DNA from: a virus
Length of the DNA: 35,181 nucleotides
Strand: one strand, 5' to 3'
IMG/VR virus record: IMGVR_UViG_3300020578_000237
Span: 1-35,181 of that record
Positions 9,699 to 18,215 of this stretch are shown here, piece by piece. The number at the start of each line of letters is the position of its first letter. The first letter of the stretch is position 1. Under the pieces are notes generated by a model. It saw nothing but the letters and a program-made list of their open reading frames with translations, had not been told where the DNA came from and searched no databases. A program made the position numbers and the translations under genes.

Positions 9699-11423
9699 TC
9701 ATGAATTCATAACAAGTTTACTTAAAATATTATCAAGAGAATTTATTAAACTAGTTAATTTATTTTGTATTTCACTCTCATCATTTATGTTGCTTTGCGA
9801 AGTCTCGTTATTTAAAATATCAGTTACTGTTTGTGTTTCTGCAATCGGTAAAGAATTAGAAACTAATGCAAAAGGCATTGGTGATCCAGTAGGTATATTA
9901 ACAATTTGTAAACTTGAAAGAAGCAATTTATGAGTATGTTTTTCATCTGCTTTAATAAAGTCTGAAATTATTGTCAAAGACTGCTTATTTAAATTAATAA
10001 GCTGAGTCAATACTTCCTTTAGATTATCACCTAATACAGCGTGATTTAATTTGTCTGAGTTTCCTAATATAACTAATGGACTACTACTTAATTTATTTGC
10101 GCTGCCTATTTTTATTATATTTGCATCTATATTTATTTGTCCATCATTGTCTAAAGTAATAGAAGACTGATTTCTTATATCTGTAGACGCTTTTATTAAT
10201 TTTATACTTCCATCTGCATATTCATTCAGACCTTTTGAACCTTTTTTTGCAACTATTCTTATTTCATTTGATATTAAACCAATACATGGACTATCACTTA
10301 AATAATTACTTTGTCTTCCTAAACTTAATGACTTAGCTTTTAATTCTAATTTATCATCTGAATAAAAAATATTTTCATTATTTTGAATACTTTTAGCATC
10401 TATTAGACTTTTATTTGCTGAATATTGATCATACAGCTTTTCGTCTATATTATCTAATTCTGAAATAAAGATTCTCGAAGCATCATTTGAAAAATTTTCT
10501 TTTTGATTATTTATAAAACGTAATTTTCTATTTTTTAAATGAATATATTTTTCAGGATATTTTAGTGTTTCAAAATGTATTCCGTTAAAAATAATTTTTT
10601 CTTCTAAGTTAACCTCTGTTGCTACATCTTTAATTAAAGTGTTGTTTTTAACAGTTGATAGATTTAAAAAACTATTGTCAGTTTCAATATTTTTTTTATT
10701 TTCATTATTTCTACCAACTACTATGTCAATATTAGCAGAACTTTTTTGCTTATTTTTTGACATAACTATGTTATTATTAAATGAACCCTGAATTACAGTA
10801 TCATCATTTTCAAAATTAAATTGAGCAATTGGCTTTTTTAATAATGAAGCATATTGTTTTATTTTAATTCTATTTGTTTCTGAGCCTATCATATTCGTTT
10901 CAGGAATAATTGCAAAATTTTTATCATAAAACAATTTTCCTTCTAAATATTCTTTTTTAAGCTTTGGATTTTTATTAATAGAATCTATTTCTTCTTCTAC
11001 TGTTTTTTCATTAAAACTTTGCAAATAGTCTCTATCGTTATAGCAATAATTTACGTCTTCTGATGCTAGCAATCCATGGACTCTTGAAATCCAATAACCA
11101 TTTATTTTGTATAACGAGTTATTTGAATGATTTTCTTCAAAAGGGAAAACCCATATAAATTCTCCTGCTTTTATAGGACATTTTATATGTGAAGAAAAAA
11201 GTGGAAGACAAAAATATATTTTATTTTCCTTTATGCCTTTTGAAATAACTGTATTGATAGGAAGACTTTTTAAAAAAAGAATTTCTTCTCTTTTAAATTT
11301 ATTTAAATCAATATTAAAAAAATTATCAAAAATTTCAGGTATATTACTTAAACTATTTAATAAAAAGTCTAAATCATAGTCTTCTTTGTTTAAAACATAT
11401 AGGCATCTTGTCTTAATTAACAT
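9699..11423 (-). CDS. Baseplate central spike/hub protein, gp5-like OB-fold, no lysozyme domain
   Basis: 574 residues. Residues about 65-125 look like the spike OB-fold: IYFCLPLFSSHIKCPIKAG, EFIWVFPFEE, YWISRVHG. Around 207-235 is the stretch VIQGSFNNNIVM then ANIDIVVGR. The C-terminal part has short repeating strands (DNDGQINIDANIIKIGS, then AVLGDNLKEVLTQLINL and HTH), the style of the beta-helix end of gp5/VgrG-like spikes in marine T4-like phages. I see no T4-type lysozyme motif (E...D...T) between the OB-fold and the helix. It likely forms the trimeric membrane-piercing tip. It sits immediately upstream of gp25 and gp6. Confidence 0.7.
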   Translation of the reverse strand: MLIKTRCLYVLNKEDYDLDFLLNSLSNIPEIFDNFFNIDLNKFKREEILFLKSLPINTVISKGIKENKIYFCLPLFSSHIKCPIKAGEFIWVFPFEENHSNNSLYKINGYWISRVHGLLASEDVNYCYNDRDYLQSFNEKTVEEEIDSINKNPKLKKEYLEGKLFYDKNFAIIPETNMIGSETNRIKIKQYASLLKKPIAQFNFENDDTVIQGSFNNNIVMSKNKQKSSANIDIVVGRNNENKKNIETDNSFLNLSTVKNNTLIKDVATEVNLEEKIIFNGIHFETLKYPEKYIHLKNRKLRFINNQKENFSNDASRIFISELDNIDEKLYDQYSANKSLIDAKSIQNNENIFYSDDKLELKAKSLSLGRQSNYLSDSPCIGLISNEIRIVAKKGSKGLNEYADGSIKLIKASTDIRNQSSITLDNDGQINIDANIIKIGSANKLSSSPLVILGNSDKLNHAVLGDNLKEVLTQLINLNKQSLTIISDFIKADEKHTHKLLLSSLQIVNIPTGSPMPFALVSNSLPIAETQTVTDILNNETSQSNINDESEIQNKLTSLINSLDNILSKLVMNS

Positions 11424-11427
11424 TATT

Positions 11428-11796
11428 TTAAATTTCGTTTATTTTATTAAATATTTCTTCGTCAGGCATATTCTCTAATTTTTCTTCTTCTTGAGCAATT
11501 AACTCTACAAGTTTCAGTATTTGATCATTTGATTTTGACATTCTTTCTATATATTTTGCCATAGTTCCGCCAATATTCATATGATCCATTGCACCATTTG
11601 TCATAGATAAAAATGCATTATCGAATAATATTTTAGCTTTTTCTCTATCTTCTATTGAATTTTGATAAATTTCCTTCCATAAAACTTTTTTCTTATTATC
11701 AATTGTGTTTATTGAATCAAGTAATTTTATAAAAGATTTAATTTTGTCTTCTTGATTGCTCAAATTATTATATTTTTTTAATATATCTTCTTCCAT
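11428..11796 (-). CDS. Conserved small helical phage protein
   Basis: 122 residues, predicted almost wholly helical and charged. The middle reads EIYQNSIEDREKAKILF, then a glycine break (MNIGGTMAKYIERMSKSNDQILKLVELI), a pattern I recall from uncharacterised proteins of marine T4-like phages near the late sigma factor. No catalytic or metal motif is visible. Its ATG starts one base after the sigma factor stop, and the spike gene follows after four bases, so it is expressed with them. A role in late transcription or in packaging/assembly is possible but unproven. Confidence 0.65.
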   Translation of the reverse strand: MEEDILKKYNNLSNQEDKIKSFIKLLDSINTIDNKKKVLWKEIYQNSIEDREKAKILFDNAFLSMTNGAMDHMNIGGTMAKYIERMSKSNDQILKLVELIAQEEEKLENMPDEEIFNKINEI

Positions 11797-11797
11797 T

Positions 11798-12538
11798 TTA
11801 TTCCTCGTTAAAATTTAAAAAATCGATTTGTTTATTAAAACCGACATATTTTCTATAACACTTTCTTATTGTAGAAAGAGAAGAACTTAGCTCTACGCTG
11901 TTTAAACCAGATATTTCTCTTAAATAAACAAATATCGCTCTTTTATTGAAAAATTCTATATTATCAATATTTTCATATAACTGTTTTATTGCAGAAAGAC
12001 ATTTTATATCTTTTTCTTCTTTTATATTATCATCTAATATCTGAAATATTTTATCAAATGCTTCTTTAATAGGCGGCAAATCGTCATTTATCTCATCCAT
12101 TTCTAGCGTACAATGAAATTTAAGACTTTCTTTTTCTTCTTGCGTCATATGCTCGTTTTCAAAAATATCAATGCTTCTATTAGAAATTTTGTAAAGTCTT
12201 CTAGAATGAATAGTTAACCAATTTTTTGCTACAACGTTAAAATAAGAAAAAGCTTTTGTGCCTTTTTGACTATCCCATTTATTTATTGCTTCAAATAAAA
12301 ATGTAATACAATCATGTTTAAAATGATCATTAATCTCTCCAGAACATTTAAAACCATATACAGTAATTAAATTTGTTGCTAATTCATAAAAAGCATTATG
12401 TATATATTTTTCATATATTCTATTTCTTTTTTTAATATCATTTTCTTTTTGAAATCTTATAATCCAACTTTGAGTTGAATCGCTAAAATAATACTGTTCT
12501 TTTTTTTCATTATTATTTTTTTTTGTTTTATTGATCAT
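11798..12538 (-). CDS. Late-transcription sigma factor, T4 gp55-like
   Basis: 246 residues. Residues about 75-116 carry a sigma region 2-like stretch: CITFLFEAINKWDSQKG, then KAFSYFNVVAKNWLTIHSRRLYK, matching the T4 gp55 layout in which an aromatic/basic helix contacts the -10 element and the RNA polymerase coiled coil. The C-terminus (VELSSSLSTIRKCYRKYVGF) could hold a short helix-turn-helix. gp55 directs host RNA polymerase to TATAAATA late promoters; TATAAA-type boxes are present in this window. It is embedded in the tail operon and its start overlaps the end of the small membrane protein gene by 11 bases. Confidence 0.8.
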   Translation of the reverse strand: MINKTKKNNNEKKEQYYFSDSTQSWIIRFQKENDIKKRNRIYEKYIHNAFYELATNLITVYGFKCSGEINDHFKHDCITFLFEAINKWDSQKGTKAFSYFNVVAKNWLTIHSRRLYKISNRSIDIFENEHMTQEEKESLKFHCTLEMDEINDDLPPIKEAFDKIFQILDDNIKEEKDIKCLSAIKQLYENIDNIEFFNKRAIFVYLREISGLNSVELSSSLSTIRKCYRKYVGFNKQIDFLNFNEE

Positions 12539-12824
12539 TATCTGTCTTTCTATTGCCGATATTTGTAGAATTATTTAATGAATCAGCAATAAATTCAACA
12601 GCTTGTCTTGCTTCTTTTAAATCACTTAAAACTTTTCTAACTTCTCTACTATCATAAAATAAAGGAATATTTAATATTTCATTTATAGACTCATATTTTT
12701 CATCTAATATGTCTAGACTGTCTTCTATAATGTCCTTAATATTTAAAATAATAATAGCAAATCTAAAACAAATAAAAGTAGAAATACAAAACAATAAAAA
12801 CATTAGTACTAATGCTATAATCAT
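12528..12824 (-). CDS. Small single-pass membrane protein with coiled-coil tail
   Basis: 98 residues. Residues 1-27 (MIIALVLMFLLFCISTFICF...) form one strongly hydrophobic helix, followed by an amphipathic, Glu/Lys/Asp-rich helical tail that likely forms a coiled coil. There is no cleavage site, so it is probably an N-terminally anchored inner-membrane protein. The ATG overlaps the stop of the upstream glycosyltransferase by four bases and the 3' end overlaps the sigma gene. Similar small anchored proteins next to gp55 occur in related phages, but their function is not known to me. Confidence 0.65.
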   Translation of the reverse strand: MIIALVLMFLLFCISTFICFRFAIIILNIKDIIEDSLDILDEKYESINEILNIPLFYDSREVRKVLSDLKEARQAVEFIADSLNNSTNIGNRKTDNDQ

Positions 12825-14008
12825 AATAAATCTAATTTCTTATATATATTATCTATAATATAATTTGAATTATATTTTTGTTTAATTTCTAAAGAAAGAT
12901 TATGAGATTGTTTTCTATAATGTTCTTTATTTTTAATAAAATCTTTTATTTTTAAGATTAAATCTTCTTTTACAAAATTTGACCATTTCATTTGCTTTGT
13001 AAACAAATCATTAATTTCAAAATTTGTTTCATCTAGTGTATAATCAACCTTAATAAATTTATTATTTAAAAATTCAGTATAAGCAGACCAATTATTTGCA
13101 ATAATAGGCAACTCGCATATTGCAGCCTCTAAAAAGCATAGACCGAATCCTTCTCCGCGAGAACCAGATATAAAACAATCTATTTTTTTAGATCTATATA
13201 AACTATTAAGCTCGCTAGTAGATAAATTACCATTAACTAAATAAATACTAATATTTTTCAGATTTAAATTTGTTTTTAGATTTTCATACAATTTATTTTT
13301 ATAAATAGAAGAAAAAGAACCAATATTTGTTTTTAAAACTATAGCAATACTATCTTCTTTAGTAAATGAATCATCTATTGCTTTTATTAAATTATAAGAA
13401 TTTTTTCTATCATTAGCAAAATTAACAGAAGTTATTTGTCCATTTATTAAAAAAACATTTTTTTCTGAAATTATATCTAGTTGTTTTAATTCTTCTATTT
13501 CTTTATTTTCAAACTCTTTACCATACCACTCAGGAATAACTTCAATTTTTGTTTCTATTTTTTTGTTTTTATTTTTAAAACCATTAATAATAGAATTTTT
13601 TGAGAATTCTGAAGGTGTTATTAATTTGTCACATAAATTTATTTTATCTAGCCAGCTTTCGTGACAAAAATCTGCTTCTATTCCTGCAGTCACGCCTATA
13701 TATTTAGAATATTTTTCGTGCTTAAAGAATTCATTTGGAACAGAAATATGTATACATATGTCAAAATTATTTACATTTTTGTTATTTAAATCAAAATTAA
13801 TATTTGATTTTTGAATTTTTTGTATAATATCTTCTTCATTTTCATCTTTTAGAATCCAAGAAGAATTTCCCCAAGGTAAAGATACACTAAATATATTAAT
13901 ATTATTGTTTTTATTTAACGAATCAATATATTTAAATATTTGTCTTGAATGATTTCCATAACCTGATTCTGATAGAAGCGGCCCTATAATTAGTATATTT
14001 CTAGTCAT
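12821..14008 (-). CDS. GT-B glycosyltransferase (GT4-like)
   Basis: 395 residues. The N-terminus reads NILIIGPLLSESGYGNHSRQIF, the glycine-rich acceptor loop of GT-B enzymes. The C-terminal domain has SRGEGFGLCFLEAAICELPIIANNWSAYTEFL at about 282-313, the EX7E nucleotide-sugar motif (E285 and E292 region) of GT4-like enzymes. It would transfer an activated sugar to an unknown acceptor, such as phage DNA bases, a virion protein or a host glycan. It overlaps the upstream glycosyltransferase by ATGA, so the pair is co-translated. Position upstream of gp55 and the tail genes favours late expression; DNA modification is an alternative seen in T4 relatives. Confidence 0.8.
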   Translation of the reverse strand: MTRNILIIGPLLSESGYGNHSRQIFKYIDSLNKNNNINIFSVSLPWGNSSWILKDENEEDIIQKIQKSNINFDLNNKNVNNFDICIHISVPNEFFKHEKYSKYIGVTAGIEADFCHESWLDKINLCDKLITPSEFSKNSIINGFKNKNKKIETKIEVIPEWYGKEFENKEIEELKQLDIISEKNVFLINGQITSVNFANDRKNSYNLIKAIDDSFTKEDSIAIVLKTNIGSFSSIYKNKLYENLKTNLNLKNISIYLVNGNLSTSELNSLYRSKKIDCFISGSRGEGFGLCFLEAAICELPIIANNWSAYTEFLNNKFIKVDYTLDETNFEINDLFTKQMKWSNFVKEDLILKIKDFIKNKEHYRKQSHNLSLEIKQKYNSNYIIDNIYKKLDLL

Positions 14009-15243
14009 ATCTTTAAAACCTCAAATCTTTTGTAATTCTTTTTCCAATTTTCAATAGTATAATTTAATGAATCACTCCATAAATTAATAGTTTTATCATA
14101 GTCAAACTCTTCATGAACATAATTCATTGCTCTATCGCCTATCTCCTTTATTTCTTGTTTATCTTTTTTATACATTTCAAAGAAAGCATCAGAAACTTTT
14201 TGAATTGAAACATAATCTTCATATAATATCGGTATTTCTTGATTTCCTACTATTGTTGTAAAGTCTATATCTAAACATATACCATTTATAGAATGGTCTT
14301 TATGATTTATAACTTGTCTTATAAGACCACCTGTTTTTGCTGCTATTATTGGATTACCACACATCATTGATTCAAGTGTTCCTAATCCAAATCCTTCATT
14401 ACAGCTAATATTAATAAAGCAGTCGCTTATATTATGCAATATGTTTATATTGTTTGCATCTACTTTTTCTACTGAAAAAAGAACTGTATCACTTGTTTTA
14501 AAGTAATTGTTTAATTCTATTAGATTGTATCCTTCTCTGTCTTTAGGATCTGTATGCATAATCAATACTGAATCGTTTTTTCCGTATAAAGATTTTACCT
14601 TTTCATCAAATAATTTCCATGCATGTAATAAATCTGCTGCTCTTTTTCTTTTACAGTTTCTATTAATCCAAAGAAATACAAATTTATCTTTATTTTTTCC
14701 TAAAATACTCTCTCTATTTTTGCTAATCGATTCTTCATCTAGCTTATAAAAAATACTTTTAGGAACAGCATGAGGTATAAAATTAGTCTTTTCAGGATAC
14801 ATTTCTTTACACATCATATAAGTTAAATAAGAATGACAATTTATTGCATCAATACTCTCAAGAAAACTTTTATTAAAATATGGAGTAGGTCTATTATCCC
14901 AAACGTGCCAATATAATATAGGACAAATTTGGTGTATTTCATCTTCCATTTCAAATATATGATTAAAAAATCTAGGATCTGTAAATAGTATTAATGCATC
15001 TGGTTTATATTCTATAAGTACTGATCTTATTAGTTTTCTATCACCAAATCCATTAATAGGTAAAATAATAAAATCGTCATTTACCTTTACTGTATTTAAA
15101 TTTTCATGTTTAATTGCTGCTCCTAATTGCAAAAATTTAAATTTTCCTGTTTTAATTAAACCAGCAATTAAATATTTTGTTTGAGTAGCAACTCCACTTG
15201 AATATAACGCATGATCACTTATTATTAATATTTTCTTTTTCAT
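14005..15243 (-). CDS. GT-B glycosyltransferase (GT4-like)
   Basis: 412 residues. The start MKKKILIISDHALYSSGVATQTKYLIAGL is a GT-B N-terminal Rossmann fold with its acceptor loop; FVFLWINRNCKRKRAADLLHAWKLF marks the entry of the second domain. NISCNEGFGLGTLESMMCGNPIIAAKTGG at about 282-310 is the classic GT4 nucleotide-sugar site with two glutamates. It is distinct in sequence from the downstream glycosyltransferase, so the two probably add different sugars or act in sequence. It lies ten bases after the nuclease gene and overlaps the next gene by four bases. The acceptor is unknown. Confidence 0.82.
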   Translation of the reverse strand: MKKKILIISDHALYSSGVATQTKYLIAGLIKTGKFKFLQLGAAIKHENLNTVKVNDDFIILPINGFGDRKLIRSVLIEYKPDALILFTDPRFFNHIFEMEDEIHQICPILYWHVWDNRPTPYFNKSFLESIDAINCHSYLTYMMCKEMYPEKTNFIPHAVPKSIFYKLDEESISKNRESILGKNKDKFVFLWINRNCKRKRAADLLHAWKLFDEKVKSLYGKNDSVLIMHTDPKDREGYNLIELNNYFKTSDTVLFSVEKVDANNINILHNISDCFINISCNEGFGLGTLESMMCGNPIIAAKTGGLIRQVINHKDHSINGICLDIDFTTIVGNQEIPILYEDYVSIQKVSDAFFEMYKKDKQEIKEIGDRAMNYVHEEFDYDKTINLWSDSLNYTIENWKKNYKRFEVLKI

Positions 15244-15253
15244 TTATCACCAT

Positions 15254-16090
15254 TCATTTACAATAATCTGTATTAGCATATTCACAAAACATACAATTTG
15301 TTTTATTTTTTAAATATAAGTTTTTAGATAATGTATTAATCATACTATAGACAAGCTTTTGTGATCTTTCTAATAAAACAGGTCCTGCAGAAACCTTTAT
15401 TAACTGACATACTTTTTCTTGATTTTTTGTTTTCTTCAATAATACAAATGCACAACTTATATCTTTCATATCTATATTATTTTTAGAACCCCAAAAATGT
15501 TTATATAATATAAGCTGAGATTGTACAAGAAAATCTCTTTGTTTTTCTAATGACCAACCTCTTGCAGATGCTGTTTTCCAATCTAAAATCCAATACTTAT
15601 ATTTATTATTGTCTTTTGGTATCTTTATTATACAGTCTATAAATCCTTTAAACTTAAGTGAATTTTCGCTTATATTCTCATATAATGGCTCTTCTGCAGA
15701 AACTATTTGCCAATTAGGGAAATTTTCCTCCATAAAACTAGGCAAAGATTTAATAGATGTTTTTGCCCACTCAATCCACTTATCGACTTTATCGTGCTTA
15801 TACTCCCAACCATTAAGCTTTGCTCTATTAGTTTGCAAAATTATAAAATCTTCAGAATCAAAACCATTATTGTTCCAAGCTTCTAGTATCTTATTTTCTG
15901 TTTCTTCTAACAATAACTTTCTAGTTTTTAAATACTCCTCACAAGCACTATGTACTATTGTTCCAAAATGTAGATGCGGAGATTCTTCAAATGTTTGAAT
16001 TTTATCAACATAAATTAACTTATGTCTCCACCCGCATTCCTTCCAAGTTTTAACTTCTGAATATGAAATGTGTTCTTTTAAAGAAGTCAT
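15254..16090 (-). CDS. Cas4/RecB-like PD-(D/E)XK nuclease with Fe-S cluster cysteines
   Basis: 278 residues. Motifs run in the RecB/Cas4 order: SYSEVKTWKEC (residues 9-19), GTIVHSACEEYL (43-54), KGFIDCII (148-155, Asp152), YWILDWKT (166-173, Asp170/Lys172) and QSQLILYKHFW (190-200). Cys19 together with CMFCEYANTDYC (Cys266, Cys269, Cys277) gives the four-cysteine pattern of the Fe-S cluster in AddB/Cas4-type nucleases. It likely acts as a single-strand DNA exonuclease in recombination or host DNA degradation. It heads the long minus-strand operon and is preceded by a TATAAAAA box and an AAAGGA ribosome site. Confidence 0.82.
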   Translation of the reverse strand: MTSLKEHISYSEVKTWKECGWRHKLIYVDKIQTFEESPHLHFGTIVHSACEEYLKTRKLLLEETENKILEAWNNNGFDSEDFIILQTNRAKLNGWEYKHDKVDKWIEWAKTSIKSLPSFMEENFPNWQIVSAEEPLYENISENSLKFKGFIDCIIKIPKDNNKYKYWILDWKTASARGWSLEKQRDFLVQSQLILYKHFWGSKNNIDMKDISCAFVLLKKTKNQEKVCQLIKVSAGPVLLERSQKLVYSMINTLSKNLYLKNKTNCMFCEYANTDYCK

Positions 16091-16107
16091 ATTTGACTTT
16101 TTCCTTT

Positions 16108-16115
16108 TTTTTATA
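16108..16115 (-). promoter_or_regulatory. Candidate late-type promoter box TATAAAAA
   Basis: TATAAAAA reads toward the nuclease-headed operon and ends exactly 17 nt before its ATG, with AAAGGA lying in between. The same box-to-ATG spacing occurs before two other operon-leading minus-strand genes (20249 and 27280). It resembles the T4 gp55 late consensus TATAAATA. If used in the T4 way, the transcript would begin close to the ribosome site. Chance matches are common in DNA this AT-rich. Confidence 0.3.
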
Positions 16116-16163
16116 TATTATAAAAAAATTTTTAAATTTATACACTTAATTAATATTTATTAA

Positions 16164-16171
16164 TATAAATT
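16164..16171 (+). promoter_or_regulatory. Candidate late-type promoter box TATAAATT
   Basis: TATAAATT lies 15 nt before the ATG of the fibre/decoration gene, followed after four bases by AGGGG, a strong ribosome site for a gene that looks highly expressed. It differs by one base from the T4 late consensus TATAAATA. It lies in a 96-bp divergent spacer that also holds the minus-strand box for the nuclease operon. Confidence 0.33.
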
Positions 16172-16186
16172 ACATAGGGGAAAAAA

Positions 16187-17566
16187 ATGGCAACTTATAC
16201 AAATCAAATTGTAGTCATAGACAGCGGAAAACTAAAGAAAATATCTTCAAATGACTTTTTAGAAATAGCACATACAAGCGTTACAGGTAACGTATTACAT
16301 ATAACTACTGGTTCTATGTTAATGAGCAGCGGTAACTTAGAAGTAAACGGTAACGTTACTATAACCGGAAGTCTAACTCTTAATAATGCAAATATAGGAG
16401 TAGGATCAGGTTCAATCACAGGTGGCACTGGTACATTTAATGAATTACATGTTTCTGGCAGTACTACTATTATGGGAGACTTAACTGTCAACGGTACTAC
16501 AACAACAATAAACTCGTCTGTTATCACAATTGATGATCCTGTATTTATGGTAAATAAATTTAATAATATTTCAAATACAGGATCATTACCTTCAGCAATT
16601 GGTGAATTAGAAGGTATCGGATTTGATTATTGGAAACAAGAATCAGTAGGTTCATCATTAATAACTTCAGGAAGCGTTTATCTAATAACTGCAACTGGAA
16701 CTTTTGATTGGTCAACCAATACTTTTGGAGCTCCTACAGGTTCTATTGTTGAAGGTCAAACTACTTTTACTGCAACAACAGGAGGTTCTATTTCAGGAGT
16801 GCATAGTGCCGCTGTTAGACAAAGAGTTGAAAGTGGATTCTTTGGTTTTAGCAATGAATTAAATGCATTTACAGTTGTAGAAGGAGACTATAGCGGAGTA
16901 GGTGAATTAGTAGCAGGTTCATCTTCTTTAGGACAAGTTGTAGTAGGAAAAGTTAAAGCTTCTAGATATGATTCATCTGAAGGTATTTTAGATGGTTCTA
17001 ATTTGTACTTATATCCTAGCGGTACAAATGAAAGTGAAGTTTTAAGCTTATCATTTACAGGTGGAGCTTTTAATATAACAACTAATATAACTTCTGATTT
17101 AGAATTACGCGTTGGTTCTCAATCTATACTTAAATTAGACAGTGCAACTAATAGCGTTGTATTTGAAAAAGAAGCAGGAGTTTTATTACCTACTACTAGC
17201 AGCAACGAAATAGTAGGTAATAGAGTATTATGTCTTGACACTGCAGGTAAATTAAAACATTCAGATGCTGATAACACTGCTGTACAAGAATTAATTGGTG
17301 TATCATTAGGTGCTTCATCTGGTGATGATGGATTATTGGTTCATACTATTTTCGGAGCAAAAGTAGGAATTGAAAAAGATCCTGGAGCAACAGGATCTTA
17401 TACAGTAGGTCAACCTGTTTATTTATCAACAGATGATGCAGGAGGATATGTTACAAATGTTGCTCCAACTGGAGGTTATGTTTACAGAGCAGGTATTGTA
17501 GTTGCAGATGATTTAGAATTCACAACAGTTTTATGGATGCCTAAGCTTGTTGCTGACCTTGGTTAA
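16187..17566 (+). CDS. Probable abundant fibre or capsid-decoration protein
   Basis: 459 residues, clearly richer in G+C and in Gly/Ser/Thr/Val than its neighbours, with a strong AGGGG ribosome site six bases before the ATG, all signs of high expression. Residues about 45-115 build a ladder of short strands (GNLEVNGNVTITGSLTLNN, LHVSGSTTIMGDLTVNG, then TTTTINSSVITIDDPVF), the signature of marine T4-like phage fibre proteins. The C-terminal 100 residues include TVGQPVYLSTDDAGGYVTN and AGIVVADD, a beta-domain layout found in virion decoration-type proteins. It is alone on the plus strand and followed by a hairpin terminator, so it forms its own transcription unit. Confidence 0.72.
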   Translation: MATYTNQIVVIDSGKLKKISSNDFLEIAHTSVTGNVLHITTGSMLMSSGNLEVNGNVTITGSLTLNNANIGVGSGSITGGTGTFNELHVSGSTTIMGDLTVNGTTTTINSSVITIDDPVFMVNKFNNISNTGSLPSAIGELEGIGFDYWKQESVGSSLITSGSVYLITATGTFDWSTNTFGAPTGSIVEGQTTFTATTGGSISGVHSAAVRQRVESGFFGFSNELNAFTVVEGDYSGVGELVAGSSSLGQVVVGKVKASRYDSSEGILDGSNLYLYPSGTNESEVLSLSFTGGAFNITTNITSDLELRVGSQSILKLDSATNSVVFEKEAGVLLPTTSSNEIVGNRVLCLDTAGKLKHSDADNTAVQELIGVSLGASSGDDGLLVHTIFGAKVGIEKDPGATGSYTVGQPVYLSTDDAGGYVTNVAPTGGYVYRAGIVVADDLEFTTVLWMPKLVADLG

Positions 17567-17591
17567 TATATTAATTAACTAATTTTACAAA

Positions 17592-17640
17592 TAAAACCTC
17601 GCTTTAATATAATTAATTTTATATAATTAAAGCGAGGTTT
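17592..17640. terminator. Bidirectional hairpin terminator that also masks a ribosome site
   Basis: Perfect 16-bp inverted repeat, aaaacctcgctttaat at 17592-17607 and its complement at 17625-17640, with a 17-nt loop. The plus-strand stem ends GCGAGGTTTT and runs into TATGTTTTTA, a U-rich tail; the minus-strand copy also ends in TTTTATTT, so it can stop transcripts from either side. It follows the abundant fibre gene. The only good Shine-Dalgarno for the next gene (GAGG, eight or nine bases before its ATG) is inside the right arm. Confidence 0.8.
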
Positions 17641-17641
17641 T

Positions 17642-17950
17642 ATGTTTTTAAAAGAATTAAATATAGGATTAGGAGAAGCAATAAAGAGATTACTAGTATT
17701 AGAGCAGAAAAAAATAACAGGAATGTACACAAATAGAGAAGAAGAGCTAAAAGAACTAAAGATGATATTTGACGCATTAAACAAAATGAAAATAAATTTA
17801 AATTTTGAATGCGAAGATGATGTAATGCCAGAAAAAAACATAGATATATTTAAAAAAAGCGTAGAAGATAATTGCTGTAGAATTACTGAGCAAGATGAAA
17901 TTAAAAACACTACTTCAAATAGGATTTCTTCAAGTAGAAAAAAGAAATGA
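17642..17950 (+). CDS. Hypothetical small charged protein
   Basis: 102 residues. The first half is helical (MFLKELNIGLGEAIKRLLVLEQKKI, then EEELKELKMIFDALNKMKINL) and the second half is polar and ends in SSSRKKK. No motif is recognised. Start choice: the ATG immediately after the terminator hairpin, with GAGG in the stem as ribosome site. Its end overlaps the next gene by ATGA. It is the only long plus-strand frame here with a coupled downstream partner, so I prefer it to the antisense frame. Confidence 0.55.
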   Translation: MFLKELNIGLGEAIKRLLVLEQKKITGMYTNREEELKELKMIFDALNKMKINLNFECEDDVMPEKNIDIFKKSVEDNCCRITEQDEIKNTTSNRISSSRKKK

Positions 17951-18207
17951 ATATATACGATTTATTTTTTTGTTATGGCTTGACTTTTGCAATAATGAAT
18001 AAAATAAAAATCCTATACAATACAAAAATAAATTTATTAAACGATCTAATAAAATGTTCTTATTGTGTAGGATTTCACTCTGGCTGGATTTGTTTTTTAT
18101 TTAAATACAAACATATAGAATTATATAATATGTTTTACTGCGGATTAATGGCAGCTGCATTTTGCTATGTTATTGATAACATATGCATAAAGCTAGAAAG
18201 CAATTAA
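17947..18207 (+). CDS. Small membrane protein, DUF1360-like
   Basis: 86 residues with two or three hydrophobic segments (about 5-17, 44-56 and 64-80). The motif KCSYCVGFHSGW at about 36-47 matches the 'C.yC.GFw.g' signature of the DUF1360 family of small bacterial and phage membrane proteins. ATGA overlap with the upstream gene suggests coupled translation. It ends eight bases from the oppositely oriented fibre gene. Function unknown; the two cysteines may bind a metal or heme-like ligand, which is speculation. Confidence 0.6.
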   Translation: MNIYDLFFCYGLTFAIMNKIKILYNTKINLLNDLIKCSYCVGFHSGWICFLFKYKHIELYNMFYCGLMAAAFCYVIDNICIKLESN

Positions 18208-18215
18208 ATTATTAC

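Noticed and set aside
15609-15998. 129-codon plus-strand frame
   Set aside because: Antisense to the Cas4/RecB-like nuclease across its catalytic motifs; no family features.
16204-16527. 107-codon minus-strand frame
   Set aside because: Mirror of the repetitive Thr/Val strands of the fibre/decoration gene; Pro/Val-rich shadow.
17575-17910. 111-codon minus-strand frame
   Set aside because: Runs through the terminator hairpin and is antisense to a gene with an ATGA-coupled partner.
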